Positions 1 through 9,119 of a stretch of 64,000 bases of DNA are shown here, piece after piece. The position numbers and the translations under genes are program-made. Position 1 is the first letter of the stretch; every line of letters begins with the position of its first letter. Below the pieces are notes generated by a model. The model searched no databases, was not told where the DNA came from, and worked only from the letters and a program-made list of their open reading frames with translations. Source of the stretch: Shewanella piezotolerans WP3 (GTDB lineage: Bacteria; Pseudomonadota; Gammaproteobacteria; Enterobacterales; Shewanellaceae); assembly GCF_000014885.1 (NCBI RefSeq), contig NC_011566.1, positions 1,426,001-1,490,000 on the forward strand. The letters are read 5' to 3'.

Positions 1-115
1 ACAAATGCTAGCAGTGGGTGATGATGCATTAGCGGTAGCAGTAAAAGAAGAACGTGCTAAGTCTGCTGAAGCTGTTCAAGCTAAAGATGCAGCGCTTCAA
101 GCTAAACTAGCTTAA
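1..115 (+). CDS. 3' end of an unidentified Ala/Lys-rich protein
   Basis: Only the last 37 codons are inside the window; the reading frame enters at base 2 and ends at TAA 113-115. The tail is rich in Ala, Lys, Glu and Gln, ending in KDAALQAKLA, and looks like an amphipathic alpha-helix or coiled coil. A strong intrinsic terminator follows 17 bases later, so this is a genuine gene end. The family cannot be named from this fragment. Confidence 0.6.
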   Translation, partial: QMLAVGDDALAVAVKEERAKSAEAVQAKDAALQAKLA

Positions 116-131
116 GCGACAGCAAACAAAT

Positions 132-162
132 AAAACCGTAGTGTTTTCACTGCGGTTTTTTT
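132..162 (+). terminator. Rho-independent terminator
   Basis: AAAACCGTAGTG and CACTGCGGTTTT form a 12-pair stem with one G-T wobble and a TTTT loop, followed by a T run. It ends the transcript of the preceding gene. Confidence 0.85.
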
Positions 163-266
163 GTACCTGCTAATACTAAGGTTATTATTGCAATGTCGTC
201 CGCTATAGACAAATTCCCCGCAGCGATGCAGACTTATTGTTTCAATACTCTGTAAAGGACCTTGGC

Positions 267-881
267 GTGTTTGAGCCCAATCCCCCAACAGATCAACCTG
301 TAAATGCAGATCCTGATCAAGTGCTCATGCTGCAATATGCAAGTGGCAATGCTCGCGCGTTTGAACTGCTATACAGTAAACACAAAGGTCCGTTATATCG
401 CTACTTTGTGCGGCAAATCTATGACAATCAATTAGCTGAAGATCTGTACCAAGAAGCCTGGAGCAGAGTGATAAAGGCGGCAGCCAATTATCAAGCTAAA
501 GCAAAGTTCACCACTTGGTTATATCGAATCGCCCATAACCTGATTATCGACCATGTAAGAGCCAAAAAGCCTGAAAGTAGTTTTAGTGACACTTTTGAGG
601 ATGAACAAGAAACTGAATTCGTCGCCAGTTGTTTGTCTGAATCTCCAGAGCAATTACTGCAACAACAGAAAAAAGCACTGTTACTTAAAGACTGTGTGAA
701 AGACTTACCGCAAGTTCAACAGGAAGCGTTCTTGCTTAATATTGAAATGGGCTTCACAGCTGCAACGATTGCCGATATTGCAGGTGCTACAGTGGAAGCA
801 ACTAAAAGCCGTCTTCGCTACGCAAATAAAGGCCTTAAAGCCTGTGTCGACCTGAAGTGGCAGGAGGTGGAATATGACTAA
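267..881 (+). CDS. RNA polymerase sigma factor, ECF subfamily
   Basis: A sigma-70 family ECF factor of about 205 residues that would direct RNA polymerase to a small regulon. Region 2 is visible as ARAFELLYSKHKGPLYRYF, with LAEDLYQEAWSRV and the -10-recognition stretch FTTWLYRIAHNLIIDHVR. Region 4 carries the helix-turn-helix around LPQVQQEAFLLNIEMGF and IADIAGATVEATKSRLRYA. An in-frame TTG lies at 237, but I chose GTG 267 because AAAGGA sits 7 bases before it and the extra N-terminal residues are not family-like. The 3' end overlaps the next gene by 8 bases, the usual sigma/anti-sigma arrangement. The inducing signal is unknown. Confidence 0.85.
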   Translation: MFEPNPPTDQPVNADPDQVLMLQYASGNARAFELLYSKHKGPLYRYFVRQIYDNQLAEDLYQEAWSRVIKAAANYQAKAKFTTWLYRIAHNLIIDHVRAKKPESSFSDTFEDEQETEFVASCLSESPEQLLQQQKKALLLKDCVKDLPQVQQEAFLLNIEMGFTAATIADIAGATVEATKSRLRYANKGLKACVDLKWQEVEYD

Positions 882-1500
882 AGAGGCTGAAGACAATACT
901 CAAAAAGAGCTGCATGCTCTTTATCAACATATTGAACAAGAACAGCCATCAAAGGCACTTGATAATGCCATTCTAGAACTCGCTGCAAGTCATGCAAAGC
1001 CGCGGGTGAAAAGCCAGTCATTTTGGCGCAAGCACCGTTGGCCACTGTCTTCTGCGGCTTCTGTATTACTGGTGGTCACTTTGTTTGTGATAAATCCACA
1101 AATGCAGACGGGTAATTTGAGCGATGAGGCTATGCCAGCCTTAATGTCGACGCCACAAGAGCACAACGCTCCAGCGGTGATGAGAATGGCTACGCCAGAA
1201 CAAGAGTCAGGTAAAATATCAGCTCAAGAAAGTACTCGCGCAGATGAAACAGCGCAAATCAAGCTGCAATCGTCGGATTTCAATGGTGCTAACAAGCTAA
1301 AAAACGTTGGGACTGATACTAAAGCGCTGATTGCTGAATTCGATGAGATTGAAAAAATGCTTACTCTAGAAGAGTTTGCTCAGGCTGAACAAGCACTACA
1401 ACAGATAGAAAGTGAATATGGAACCCAGTTGCAGTCAAATGAGGCATTGCAAAATCGCTTTAACAAATTGCAAAAACAGCTAGATGATCCGAGGGAGTAG
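874..1500 (+). CDS. Membrane protein, likely anti-sigma factor of the upstream ECF sigma
   Basis: Product of 208 residues with a soluble N-terminal part (about 1-50), one transmembrane helix (SSAASVLLVVTLFVINP, about 58-76) and a long polar tail. The tail ends in a helical segment rich in Glu, Gln and Leu. AGGAGGT 6 bases before the ATG gives a strong start, and translation is coupled to the sigma gene by an 8-base overlap. Position, size and topology are those of a membrane anti-sigma factor that holds the sigma factor at the inner membrane. I see no zinc-binding HxxxCxxC motif, so it is not a classical ZAS protein; the role is inferred from context. Confidence 0.6.
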   Translation: MTKEAEDNTQKELHALYQHIEQEQPSKALDNAILELAASHAKPRVKSQSFWRKHRWPLSSAASVLLVVTLFVINPQMQTGNLSDEAMPALMSTPQEHNAPAVMRMATPEQESGKISAQESTRADETAQIKLQSSDFNGANKLKNVGTDTKALIAEFDEIEKMLTLEEFAQAEQALQQIESEYGTQLQSNEALQNRFNKLQKQLDDPRE

Positions 1501-1540
1501 CATCATCCAGTTTATTAATAGCAAATAGCCTTATCATGAA

Positions 1541-1567
1541 TAATGCCTACTCATGCAGTAGGCATTA
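1541..1567. terminator. Hairpin between convergent genes
   Basis: A perfect 10-pair stem (TAATGCCTAC / GTAGGCATTA) with a 7-base loop lies between two convergent genes, and its right arm covers the stop codon of the minus-strand gene. There is no long T run, so efficiency is uncertain. Confidence 0.5.
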
Positions 1568-1978
1568 TTCATTGAACCAATCCCAGATCCCAAGAGAAGT
1601 ACCTTCAAATAGATCAATGCCTAATGCTGATTTTAGTAAATAGAGTAGCAGCAAGCCAAGAGCCATAGATAGCATAATAAAGCCAAATAAAGACAGGATG
1701 AAAACGGCCATAGATACCTGTTTTTCCTTGCGATTTAAAGCGCGTTTATTTCTACCTAAAAGGAATACATAGAAAAAACGCCAGCCAACAAACGGAAAAT
1801 AAAACGTGCCGCGGCTATCAATAAAGTGTTGCTGCCACGGTTTGCCAATCAGTGCTAGTCGGAAATAGATAAGCTGTGATTCACTGTAACTATTGGCATA
1901 TCCGCTTGGCATATCCAATAACGCTTTGTGGACGCGGGGGTCGTCCCTTAAAGAGGGGCGTTGATATTCGGAGGTCAT
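1565..1978 (-). CDS. Small membrane protein of unknown function
   Basis: Product of 137 residues. The N-terminal half is soluble and aromatic-rich, with FYFPFVGWRFFYVFLLGRN suggesting a membrane-dipping segment. A clear transmembrane stretch follows (VFILSLFGFIMLSMALGLLLLYL, about residues 92-114). AAAGGAT lies just before the ATG. A deleted copy of repeat family A begins 16 bases upstream of the start codon, so the native promoter has been displaced or lies inside the repeat. I do not recognise the family. Confidence 0.65.
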   Translation of the reverse strand: MTSEYQRPSLRDDPRVHKALLDMPSGYANSYSESQLIYFRLALIGKPWQQHFIDSRGTFYFPFVGWRFFYVFLLGRNKRALNRKEKQVSMAVFILSLFGFIMLSMALGLLLLYLLKSALGIDLFEGTSLGIWDWFNE

Positions 1979-1993
1979 TTTTATCCTTTATTA

Positions 1994-2091
1994 GGGACTG
2001 TTGATCTTCACTTAGCCATCTAGGCTTCATCGCTCAATCCTTATACTAGAAGTACTGAATTTGAACAAACTAAGCGCTAAAGATCCGCTGT
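1994..2091. repeat. Repeat family A, internally deleted copy
   Basis: Starts GGGACTGTTGATCTT after TA and then jumps to sequence matching the other end of the family (CTAGAAG, ACTGAATT, GAACAAA), finishing AAAGATC in a decayed inverted end. Full-length relatives are at 6468, 15835 and 41777. About 98 bases remain of roughly 263-291. Confidence 0.7.
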
Positions 2092-2357
2092 CTCTTGCCA
2101 ATACAAGGTGTTAGTTGGAAAAGTGTGTTGACCTATCAAGCGTAGCTGATTGTAGGCAACACTCAAATAGAGATGAATGCGGCAATATCAATCGGTATAA
2201 AGATTTGATCGCTCAGCGAGCGTTTAGCGGTTTTGAGGTAAGGTCATTAAATGCTCCTCGGTAACAGCTCCTGCGTTACTCTACCTCCTATATCCATATA
2301 GTCGTGCATTAAAGACATTCACCACATCTGACCTCCAAGGATGGAGGGAATGCCTTA
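2092..2357. other. Intergenic region with hairpin-rich sequence
   Basis: No convincing gene. The stretch includes short inverted segments, such as GACCTCCAAGGATGGAGG near 2330, that resemble decayed intergenic repeat material. Family B starts at the right edge. Confidence 0.4.
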
Positions 2358-2622
2358 TACCAATTGCATTAAGTATTTGACCATTTCAGAGCCCCTCAGC
2401 CTTTTCAATTCAAAGCGCATTGGTAAAGAAATGGTTATTCCCTTTTAAGCCAATGCAAAGCAGAAGTGGAAAGACTGAAGGGCTCACGTAGTGCGGGTTT
2501 CAAAAACGCTGTATGCTTCGCTATGGGATTTGGATATAGAATAACTATTAGCTCAAATTCCACTACTTGCCTACAACGTTTTGAATTCCCGCTGAATGGT
2601 CAAACTTTTAATGCAATTGGTA
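2358..2622. repeat. Repeat family B, copy 1 (265 bp)
   Basis: Ends are TACCAATTGCATTAA and its reverse complement, extending imperfectly to TTTGACCATT, and TTA flanks both sides (2355-2357 and 2623-2625). A nearly identical copy lies at 24498-24761. The open frame inside it (2466-2666) is not preserved as a gene and I do not call it. Most likely a MITE-type non-autonomous element. Confidence 0.85.
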
Positions 2623-2736
2623 TTAAGCATGTCCGCAACATGGCTTGGCCATGTGGTTCGCAGTGAGTGAAGATCATCGTTAAACTAGGTTCAAGTTCAT
2701 TAACGCATTAACAGAGTCGCTATAACTCGCCTGCCG

Positions 2737-2868
2737 GAGTGTTTTTGGCTTCCTACTACGGTGTTGGATAAATGCCAAAGGGAGCAGCCATTATGTCAAT
2801 TATTCGCTTTGAATTAGTTCGCCAAAAACACCTTGAGTAGATCAACTACTTATACCTATTGGTATAAG
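2737..2868. repeat. Repeat family C, copy 1 (about 132 bp)
   Basis: Begins GGAGTGTTTTTGG. An internal inverted partner (CCAAAAACAC) lies near 2822, and the right edge is the palindrome CTTATACCTATTGGTATAAG. A second copy lies at 43849-43982. It sits about 115 bases upstream of the Tricorn-like gene and may carry or displace its promoter. Confidence 0.75.
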
Positions 2869-2983
2869 ACACATTTGCTAATAATTCTTTGTGTTGATTT
2901 TGCTGAATAGCTGTCAAAAGTTTGCTACTTTGTTTGGCTGAATCGCTCCCATTTAGAATAAATACAATAGGATGGCCTCTTTG

Positions 2984-5900
2984 ATGAAACTTCGTCACTC
3001 ACTTGCATGTTGCATGTTAGCTTTGGGCACTATGAATATTGCCCCCTCATTTGCCTCTGACTCTAGTGATAAAGCTGGCTATTTTCGCGCTCCAGCACTG
3101 AATAATCAAACATTAGTCTTTACTGCTGAGGGCGATCTTTGGACTAAAGATCTGACTGAATCGAAGGCCAGGCGATTAACCAGTTTACCTGCTGAAGAGT
3201 TGGGGGCGACCATTTCTCCTGATGGTCAATCTGTTGCTTATGTGGCGAACTATGAAGGTTCGTCAGAGGTTTACGTAATTGCAATTGATGGTGGGCAAGC
3301 AAAGCGAGTCAGCTTTGAAAACTCTCGAGTGAGAGTGCAAGGCTGGACCCGTGATGGCAAAATCCTGTATGCCACCGATAATGCATTTGGTCCAGCAAAT
3401 TATTGGGTATTACGTACGGTAGACCCAGCCAATCTTGTGACAACGGACTTACCTCTTGCCGATGCAATAGAAGGGGTCATTGATGAACAAAATGAATATG
3501 TTTACTTCACTCGTTTTGGCCTACAAACCACAGGTGATAATGCCAAAGTGTATCGAGGCGGCGCTAAAGGGGAGCTTTGGCGTTTTAAGTTAGGCGACAA
3601 ACAAGAAGCGCAGCAATTAGCGGCTACCCATAACGGCTCTGTCAGACAACCCATGTTGTGGCAGTCTCGTGTTTACTTTATCAGCGACAGTGACGGTAAC
3701 GACAATATCTGGTCAATGTCAGTTGATGGTAAAGATCTGCAGCAACACACGCATTATAAAGAGTGGCAAGTGAGAAGCGCCAAGCTTAATGAGGGGCGTA
3801 TAGTTTTCCAGCAGGGTGCCGATATTAAGCTTTTCGATATCGCTTCGAATAAAGAACAAGTTGTTGATATTGAGTTAATTTCAGATTTTGCACATAAACG
3901 AGAGCATTGGGTCAGCGATCCAATGAAGTATGCAACGTCGACAAAATTCACCCCGCAAAGTGATAGAGTTGTGATCACCGCTCGTAGCCAAGTCGCCATC
4001 GCCTCAACGGATGGGCAAAGATTGGTACAGCTGATGATTCCTGCAGACAGTCGAGTGCGTAATGCCATTATGAGTAAAGATGGCCAGTGGGTATACGGGA
4101 TCAGTGACATTAGCGGCGAGCAGGAAATATGGCGATTTGCCGCCGATGGCAGTGATAAGCGTAAGCAGTTAACCGACAACGGCAAAGCATTGCGCATGGG
4201 GTTGCACCTTTCGCCTGACGGCCGTTATTTGGCTCATGACGATTATGACGGTAATGTTTGGCTGTTAGATCTAAAGAAGGGACGTGATAAGAAAATTATT
4301 ATCCAAGGTGAAGGGCTTGGACCGTACGCCGACATCGTTTGGTCAGGAGACAGTCAATTTATCGCGCTTACCAAAGCCGAGATAGGTAAAAACCGCACCC
4401 AAATCGTGTTGTACTCTTTAGATAAAAACAAAGCGCAAGCACTCACCACAGACAAGTATGAGTCGTTTTCGCCCAGTTTTAGTAAAGATGGCGACTGGCT
4501 TTATTTTCTCTCAAACCGCAAATTTGTCTCAACTCCAAGCTCTCCATGGGGCGACAGAAACATGGGGCCAATGTTTAACAAGCGGACTGAAGTGTTTGCG
4601 ATTGCGCTTAATCGTAAAGCACGTTTTGCTTTTCAAAAACCCAATGAGTTACTGAGTGAGCCTAATAAGGACAGTGATGACGAGGTTAAAACTCGTGTTG
4701 ACTGGGATGGCTTGTCGGCGAGATTATGGCAAGTACCTGTCGCAGCTGGTAACTATTCATCACTGCAACTCGGTGAAGATAAGTTCTATGTGCTTGATAA
4801 AAATGTGGGTAGCCGTAAATCTTCTTTGAAAGTGGTTAAGTTTAATCCGCTAAACCCTAAGGTAGATACATTCTCAAAGGATGTGGGTTCATATGCCTTG
4901 TCTGATGACAGTAAAAAGCTGTTTATCCGCAAACAATCGAAGCAGGGCAAAGAGATGTTGATTGTTGATGCGGGCGACAAACTACCTAAAGAACTCGATA
5001 ACGCCAAAGTGCAGGTAAATAATTGGCAGCTTGCTATTCAACCAACAGCTGAATGGCAACAGATGTTTGAAGATGCCTGGTTGATGCACCGTGACTCGTT
5101 TTATGACAAAAAAATGCGTGGTGTCGATTGGCAGCAAGCTAAAGTGAAATATCAACCTTTGGTAGATCGTCTAACTGATCGTCATGAGCTCAATGATATC
5201 TTCAAGATGATGATGGGGGAGTTAGATTCGCTGCACTCTCAAGTGCGTGGCGGCGACTTTGCTAAAGATCCCAACAAGGCAAAATCAGCAAGCTTAGGTG
5301 CGCGTTTAGAGCAAACAAAAGCTGGCGTGGTGATTGAGCATATTTATCAAGGCGACCCAGAGCTTCCTAAGCAAGCGGCGCCGTTAAAGCAGATGGGGGT
5401 TGATGCCAAAGTTGGTGATATTATCGTCGCGATAAACGGTAGAAAGCTGACTAATATTGCAGATGTTACTCGCCTTATTCGTAACCAAAGTGCTAAGCAG
5501 GTGCTACTAGATCTTAAACGTGGCAATAAAATACATCAAACAATTGTAAAGCCTGTCACTGCATCTGCGAATGCAAAATTAAGATACCAAGACTGGGTCA
5601 ACCACAACAGCCATGAAGTTAGCAAAGCAAGTGATGGTAAGTTCGGTTACTTGCATCTTTATGCGATGGGCAGTGGTGATATCGCTAGCTTCGCACGTGA
5701 GTTCTACGCTAATTATGATAAACAGGGACTAATTATTGATGTTCGCCGTAATCGAGGCGGTAATATCGACAGTTGGATTATTGAGAAACTTCTTAGACGT
5801 ACATGGGCATTTTGGGCACCAACCCATGGCACTCCATCAGGAAATATGCAACAAACCTTTAATGGTCACTTGGTCGTACTGACCGATCAGCTGACGTATT

Positions 5901-6265
5901 CAGATGGTGAGACTTTCTCTGCAGGAGTTAAAGCACTAGGTATTGCTCCGCTTATCGGTAAGCAAACTACAGGTGCAGGCGTATGGTTATCTGGCCGTAA
6001 CTCTCTTACCGATAAGGGAATGGCCCGAGTTGCTGAGTATCCACAATATGCAATGGACGGAAGCTGGATTATTGAAGGGCGCGGCGTCAGTCCTGATATA
6101 GAAGTCGATAACCTACCTTACGCAACCTTTACTGGTAACGATGCGCAACTTAAAAAGGCGCTGGACTACCTTAAACAAGCGTTAGATAAACAAGCTGTGG
6201 AGGATTTCAACCCTAAAGCGCTACCTGCAAGCGGTATGGCAGAGGATGTAAAAAGAGCCCACTAG
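2984..6265 (+). CDS. Tricorn-like S41 protease, exported
   Basis: Very large protein (about 1093 residues) with a signal peptide (MKLRHSLACCMLALG to about residue 25). Beta-propeller repeats fill roughly residues 30-650, recognised by recurring SPDG/SKDG and D.WS-type turns. A helical C1 domain, a PDZ domain (about 780-860, DAKVGDIIVAINGRK) and an S41 catalytic domain follow. Probable catalytic residues are His in SLHSQ (about 751) and Ser in TYSDGE (about 973). The family degrades peptides; an exported copy would act in the periplasm. An upstream in-frame ATG at 2972 has no ribosome-binding site, while AGGA precedes 2984. It stands alone, followed by a hairpin. Confidence 0.88.
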   Translation: MKLRHSLACCMLALGTMNIAPSFASDSSDKAGYFRAPALNNQTLVFTAEGDLWTKDLTESKARRLTSLPAEELGATISPDGQSVAYVANYEGSSEVYVIAIDGGQAKRVSFENSRVRVQGWTRDGKILYATDNAFGPANYWVLRTVDPANLVTTDLPLADAIEGVIDEQNEYVYFTRFGLQTTGDNAKVYRGGAKGELWRFKLGDKQEAQQLAATHNGSVRQPMLWQSRVYFISDSDGNDNIWSMSVDGKDLQQHTHYKEWQVRSAKLNEGRIVFQQGADIKLFDIASNKEQVVDIELISDFAHKREHWVSDPMKYATSTKFTPQSDRVVITARSQVAIASTDGQRLVQLMIPADSRVRNAIMSKDGQWVYGISDISGEQEIWRFAADGSDKRKQLTDNGKALRMGLHLSPDGRYLAHDDYDGNVWLLDLKKGRDKKIIIQGEGLGPYADIVWSGDSQFIALTKAEIGKNRTQIVLYSLDKNKAQALTTDKYESFSPSFSKDGDWLYFLSNRKFVSTPSSPWGDRNMGPMFNKRTEVFAIALNRKARFAFQKPNELLSEPNKDSDDEVKTRVDWDGLSARLWQVPVAAGNYSSLQLGEDKFYVLDKNVGSRKSSLKVVKFNPLNPKVDTFSKDVGSYALSDDSKKLFIRKQSKQGKEMLIVDAGDKLPKELDNAKVQVNNWQLAIQPTAEWQQMFEDAWLMHRDSFYDKKMRGVDWQQAKVKYQPLVDRLTDRHELNDIFKMMMGELDSLHSQVRGGDFAKDPNKAKSASLGARLEQTKAGVVIEHIYQGDPELPKQAAPLKQMGVDAKVGDIIVAINGRKLTNIADVTRLIRNQSAKQVLLDLKRGNKIHQTIVKPVTASANAKLRYQDWVNHNSHEVSKASDGKFGYLHLYAMGSGDIASFAREFYANYDKQGLIIDVRRNRGGNIDSWIIEKLLRRTWAFWAPTHGTPSGNMQQTFNGHLVVLTDQLTYSDGETFSAGVKALGIAPLIGKQTTGAGVWLSGRNSLTDKGMARVAEYPQYAMDGSWIIEGRGVSPDIEVDNLPYATFTGNDAQLKKALDYLKQALDKQAVEDFNPKALPASGMAEDVKRAH

Positions 6266-6299
6266 CTTCAGCCTAGTATAAAAAATATTGATGAGTTTC

Positions 6300-6345
6300 G
6301 AGCGTTATTGGCCAAGCAGTTCCCAGGTTGATAACGCTCATTTTA
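6300..6345 (+). terminator. Probable terminator of the Tricorn-like gene
   Basis: GAGCGTTAT and ATAACGCTC pair across a 22-base loop and are followed by ATTTTATT. The loop is long and the T run is interrupted. Confidence 0.5.
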
Positions 6346-6467
6346 TTCCTGTGTAACAAAGCCCCCCTGCAGCCGCTTTCGACAAAACTTTTGCCGTTAA
6401 ATTTAAAATTCAGGTATTGATTGCAGCCCCAATCCGAATATCTAGTGATGTATTTGAGTCGATACTA

Positions 6468-6758
6468 GGGGCTGCTGGTCTTTCGAGCTTAGTCTTTGTT
6501 TGATTACTTACCGTAAGGAATAATTGTTTTAGTACAGGGCTTCAGCGATGCCTGCTTAGCTGGCTAAGCGAAAAACTCGTAACGCATTCTAGCCATAAAA
6601 GAATAAAAGCATTGAAACGAACCCTAAGGGCCGCGCTTCATGGCTATTTTGACTGTGTTGTAGGTTATTTGTGGAGAATAACTAAACGACATAGCCTCCG
6701 CCTTGTCAAAATAGCCAATAAACTGCGGCAAAAACAACCGTTAAAAATCAACAGCCCC
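6468..6758. repeat. Repeat family A, copy at 6.5 kb (291 bp)
   Basis: Flanked by TA (6466-6467 and 6759-6760). Left end GGGGCTGCTGGTCTTTCGAG, right end AAAATCAACAGCCCC. Same orientation as the 41.8 kb copy and inverted relative to the 15.8 kb copy. A frame that is open in the other copies has a TAG stop here, so the family does not encode a conserved protein. Confidence 0.85.
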
Positions 6759-6865
6759 TAAGCTTATTTCCAAAAGATATTGAATTTTACGTGTTTTTAA
6801 CACTAAACTGGTTAAAAAATGGTAAGTGTTCTAAGCAAAAGCATCGGTTAGGGATAGGGAAGAAT

Positions 6866-8008
6866 ATGACTGAACAAAAGGGTACGCCTGAAGAAGTATC
6901 TGCAAGTGAAAGTGCCAAGGCTGAAGCCAACCCAGCTGAGGACAAAAAGAACAGTAAAATTCGTAAGGCGACTAACATCATTTTGATTGTTGTTAGTTTT
7001 CTATTTGTATTCCACTTAATAGCCGACCGTTTTATTCCTTCCACAGATTTAGGCCGTATTCGCGGCTATGTCGTGCCAATTAGCCCGCAAGTCTCAGGTG
7101 AAATTGTTGAGATATTAGCAACTCCCAACACGCTAATTAGAGCGGGAGATGTGTTAGCTAAAATAGATACTACAGACTATGAGATTGCGCTTCATCAGGC
7201 TGAACAATCTTTAAAGAAAGCAGGACAAAATGTTGGCGCTCAAACTGCCAATGTCACTGCTGCACAAGCTAAAGTGACCAATGCTGTTGCCAATTATAAA
7301 AATGCACAAGTTCAGTCGAAGCGTATTTTCACCATGGTTGATAAGCAGGTTATGTCGCAAGCTGATGCTGACAATGCCCGTGCAGAGTTGACTAAAGCAG
7401 AGGCTGGCGTTGCTAGTGCTAAAGCGGATTTGGCCAAGGCAGAGGAGCGTTTAGGTGCAGAGGGGGAGAATAACACCAATGTTAAATCGGCATTACTAAG
7501 TTTAGAGCAGGCACAGTTAAATTTGCAGCGCACCTCCATTACAGCACCTACTGACGGTGTCGCGTCTAACTTTAGGTTGAAAGAGGGGATATATGCTAGC
7601 GCTGGTCAGCCTATTATGACCTTTATCTCTTCAGAAGATGTCTGGATTGAAGCGTATTTCAGAGAAAATAGTTTAGGCAACATAACTAGCGGTGATGAGG
7701 TCGAGTTCGCGCTAGATTATGCGCCAGGCCAAGTGTTTAAAGCAAAGGTGGGTAGCATTGATTATGGTATTGATTGGGGACAGAGTGAACAAACGGGCAA
7801 ACTTGCTCAGATCTCAGGCCAAACTGGTTGGCTTAGGCAGTCACAACGCTTCCCTGTCACCATAGTATTATCAAAAGATGAAGCGGTCGGACTACGACGT
7901 GTGGGCGGCCAAGCCGATGTCATCGTTTATACCAAAGATAATTCAATGATTAACTTATTTGGCCGCGCTTGGATCAGAGTCGTGAGCTGGTTCTCTTATG
8001 TCAGATAA
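6866..8008 (+). CDS. HlyD/EmrA-type membrane fusion protein
   Basis: Periplasmic adaptor of an efflux system, 380 residues. It has a charged cytoplasmic N-terminus, one transmembrane helix (NIILIVVSFLFVFHLIA, about 38-55) and a lipoyl half-motif (GYVVPISPQVSGEIVEI). A long Ala/Lys-rich coiled-coil hairpin follows (about 115-225), then the second lipoyl half (TSITAPTDGVASNFRLKEG) and a beta-barrel. The ATG at 6866 has AGGGAAG upstream; the frame extends back to 6791 without a ribosome-binding site. It overlaps the next gene by 11 bases. Repeat family A ends 108 bases upstream. Confidence 0.87.
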   Translation: MTEQKGTPEEVSASESAKAEANPAEDKKNSKIRKATNIILIVVSFLFVFHLIADRFIPSTDLGRIRGYVVPISPQVSGEIVEILATPNTLIRAGDVLAKIDTTDYEIALHQAEQSLKKAGQNVGAQTANVTAAQAKVTNAVANYKNAQVQSKRIFTMVDKQVMSQADADNARAELTKAEAGVASAKADLAKAEERLGAEGENNTNVKSALLSLEQAQLNLQRTSITAPTDGVASNFRLKEGIYASAGQPIMTFISSEDVWIEAYFRENSLGNITSGDEVEFALDYAPGQVFKAKVGSIDYGIDWGQSEQTGKLAQISGQTGWLRQSQRFPVTIVLSKDEAVGLRRVGGQADVIVYTKDNSMINLFGRAWIRVVSWFSYVR

Positions 8009-9059
8009 AGCTCAGGAGCTTATCGTCAGCACCGAAAAAGCAGCACTTGAAGAGGCTATCTATACTCGGCGAGTGCTCAGGTTCACCTTAGGAATAGGTC
8101 TTGCGGTCGCAGTCTCTTCTATATGGGCCTGGCCGCTAGCGTTTATTGTGCCTGTGTTTGTTGCTAAGTTTTTGGTCGACAGACAAGAGCCTACCGTGCA
8201 AACCGTGTACGAGTTACTTATCTCAATGATTTGTACGATCGCGATAGCTTGGTTAGTCAGCTTCGGGCCAACACAATACCCTGCGGTTTTACTGCCATTG
8301 TTGGCGATGATGATGCTGTGGGGCTACTACCTTTTCAGTAGTCCTAAGTGGAACTTCTTTGCAACGATCTTTATCGTCGCAACGCTGTTGTTACCCTATC
8401 TTGGACTGTTGCAGCCGGGCGCATCGTTGATGGTTGGGGTTGGGCTCAGTTTTTCTGGGGTTGTTGCGGTTGCTATTTTTGCATTGCTGCATGTTTTATT
8501 GCCTGATCTCTCCCCGGAGAAAGAGTCGCTAGCCAATGCAGAGCAAAGTCATGATGAACGCACTCACGAAGCATTCCGAGCCCTCATCCTAGCGTTTCCT
8601 GTTATCTGTTTTTTCTATTTTTTAGAGATCTCTGGCGCGTTACTGACGATGATATTTATCGCTATCTTGTCGCTGCAGGCAGCAGGGGCAAAGAGTATTA
8701 AAGTGAGTCTTTTTTTGCTGGTCACTAATGGAATCGGTGGCGTACTGGCAATCGTGTTCTATAACTTATTGACGATTGTTCCTGAATTGCCATTTTATAT
8801 AGGTATGTCGATGTTAGCAGCGCTAATATTTGGGCAGAAGATATATGCCGATCCCACTAAAGCACCACTCTTTGCGGGGATCTTGTCGGCTTTACTCGTA
8901 GTGGTTGGCTCTACGGTTTCCTCAACAGACAAAGATGTTGCGGTTAACTTTTATCTGCGGATTTTGCAGCTATTCTTAGTCGGCGTGTACATGATATTCG
9001 CTTCTTTTTATTTAGAATCTAGAGATTGGAAATTCTTGAAAAAGAGAAATAGCCTTTAA
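7998..9059 (+). CDS. DUF2955-type inner-membrane transporter, partner of the HlyD protein
   Basis: Integral membrane protein of 353 residues with two blocks of about five hydrophobic helices separated by a polar linker (LLPDLSPEKESLANAEQ, about 168-185). The layout resembles FUSC/aromatic-acid exporters such as AaeB, and DUF2955 proteins are typically encoded beside an HlyD adaptor as here. Translation is coupled to the adaptor gene. The pair probably exports a small molecule; the substrate cannot be inferred. Family assignment rests on topology and partnership. Confidence 0.75.
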   Translation: MSDKAQELIVSTEKAALEEAIYTRRVLRFTLGIGLAVAVSSIWAWPLAFIVPVFVAKFLVDRQEPTVQTVYELLISMICTIAIAWLVSFGPTQYPAVLLPLLAMMMLWGYYLFSSPKWNFFATIFIVATLLLPYLGLLQPGASLMVGVGLSFSGVVAVAIFALLHVLLPDLSPEKESLANAEQSHDERTHEAFRALILAFPVICFFYFLEISGALLTMIFIAILSLQAAGAKSIKVSLFLLVTNGIGGVLAIVFYNLLTIVPELPFYIGMSMLAALIFGQKIYADPTKAPLFAGILSALLVVVGSTVSSTDKDVAVNFYLRILQLFLVGVYMIFASFYLESRDWKFLKKRNSL

Positions 9060-9119
9060 GTCGATATAAGAACAATACAGATAACTTTATTTGTATCAAT
9101 AGTATGGAGTTTATTGGTC

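Noticed and set aside
2092..2357. CRISPR-like or tandem repeats in the 2 kb intergenic region
   Set aside because: The repeats are single dispersed elements with inverted ends; there are no regularly spaced direct repeats anywhere in the window.
2466..2666. 66-codon plus-strand frame
   Set aside because: Entirely within or at the edge of repeat family B, and the second copy at 24.5 kb does not preserve the frame.
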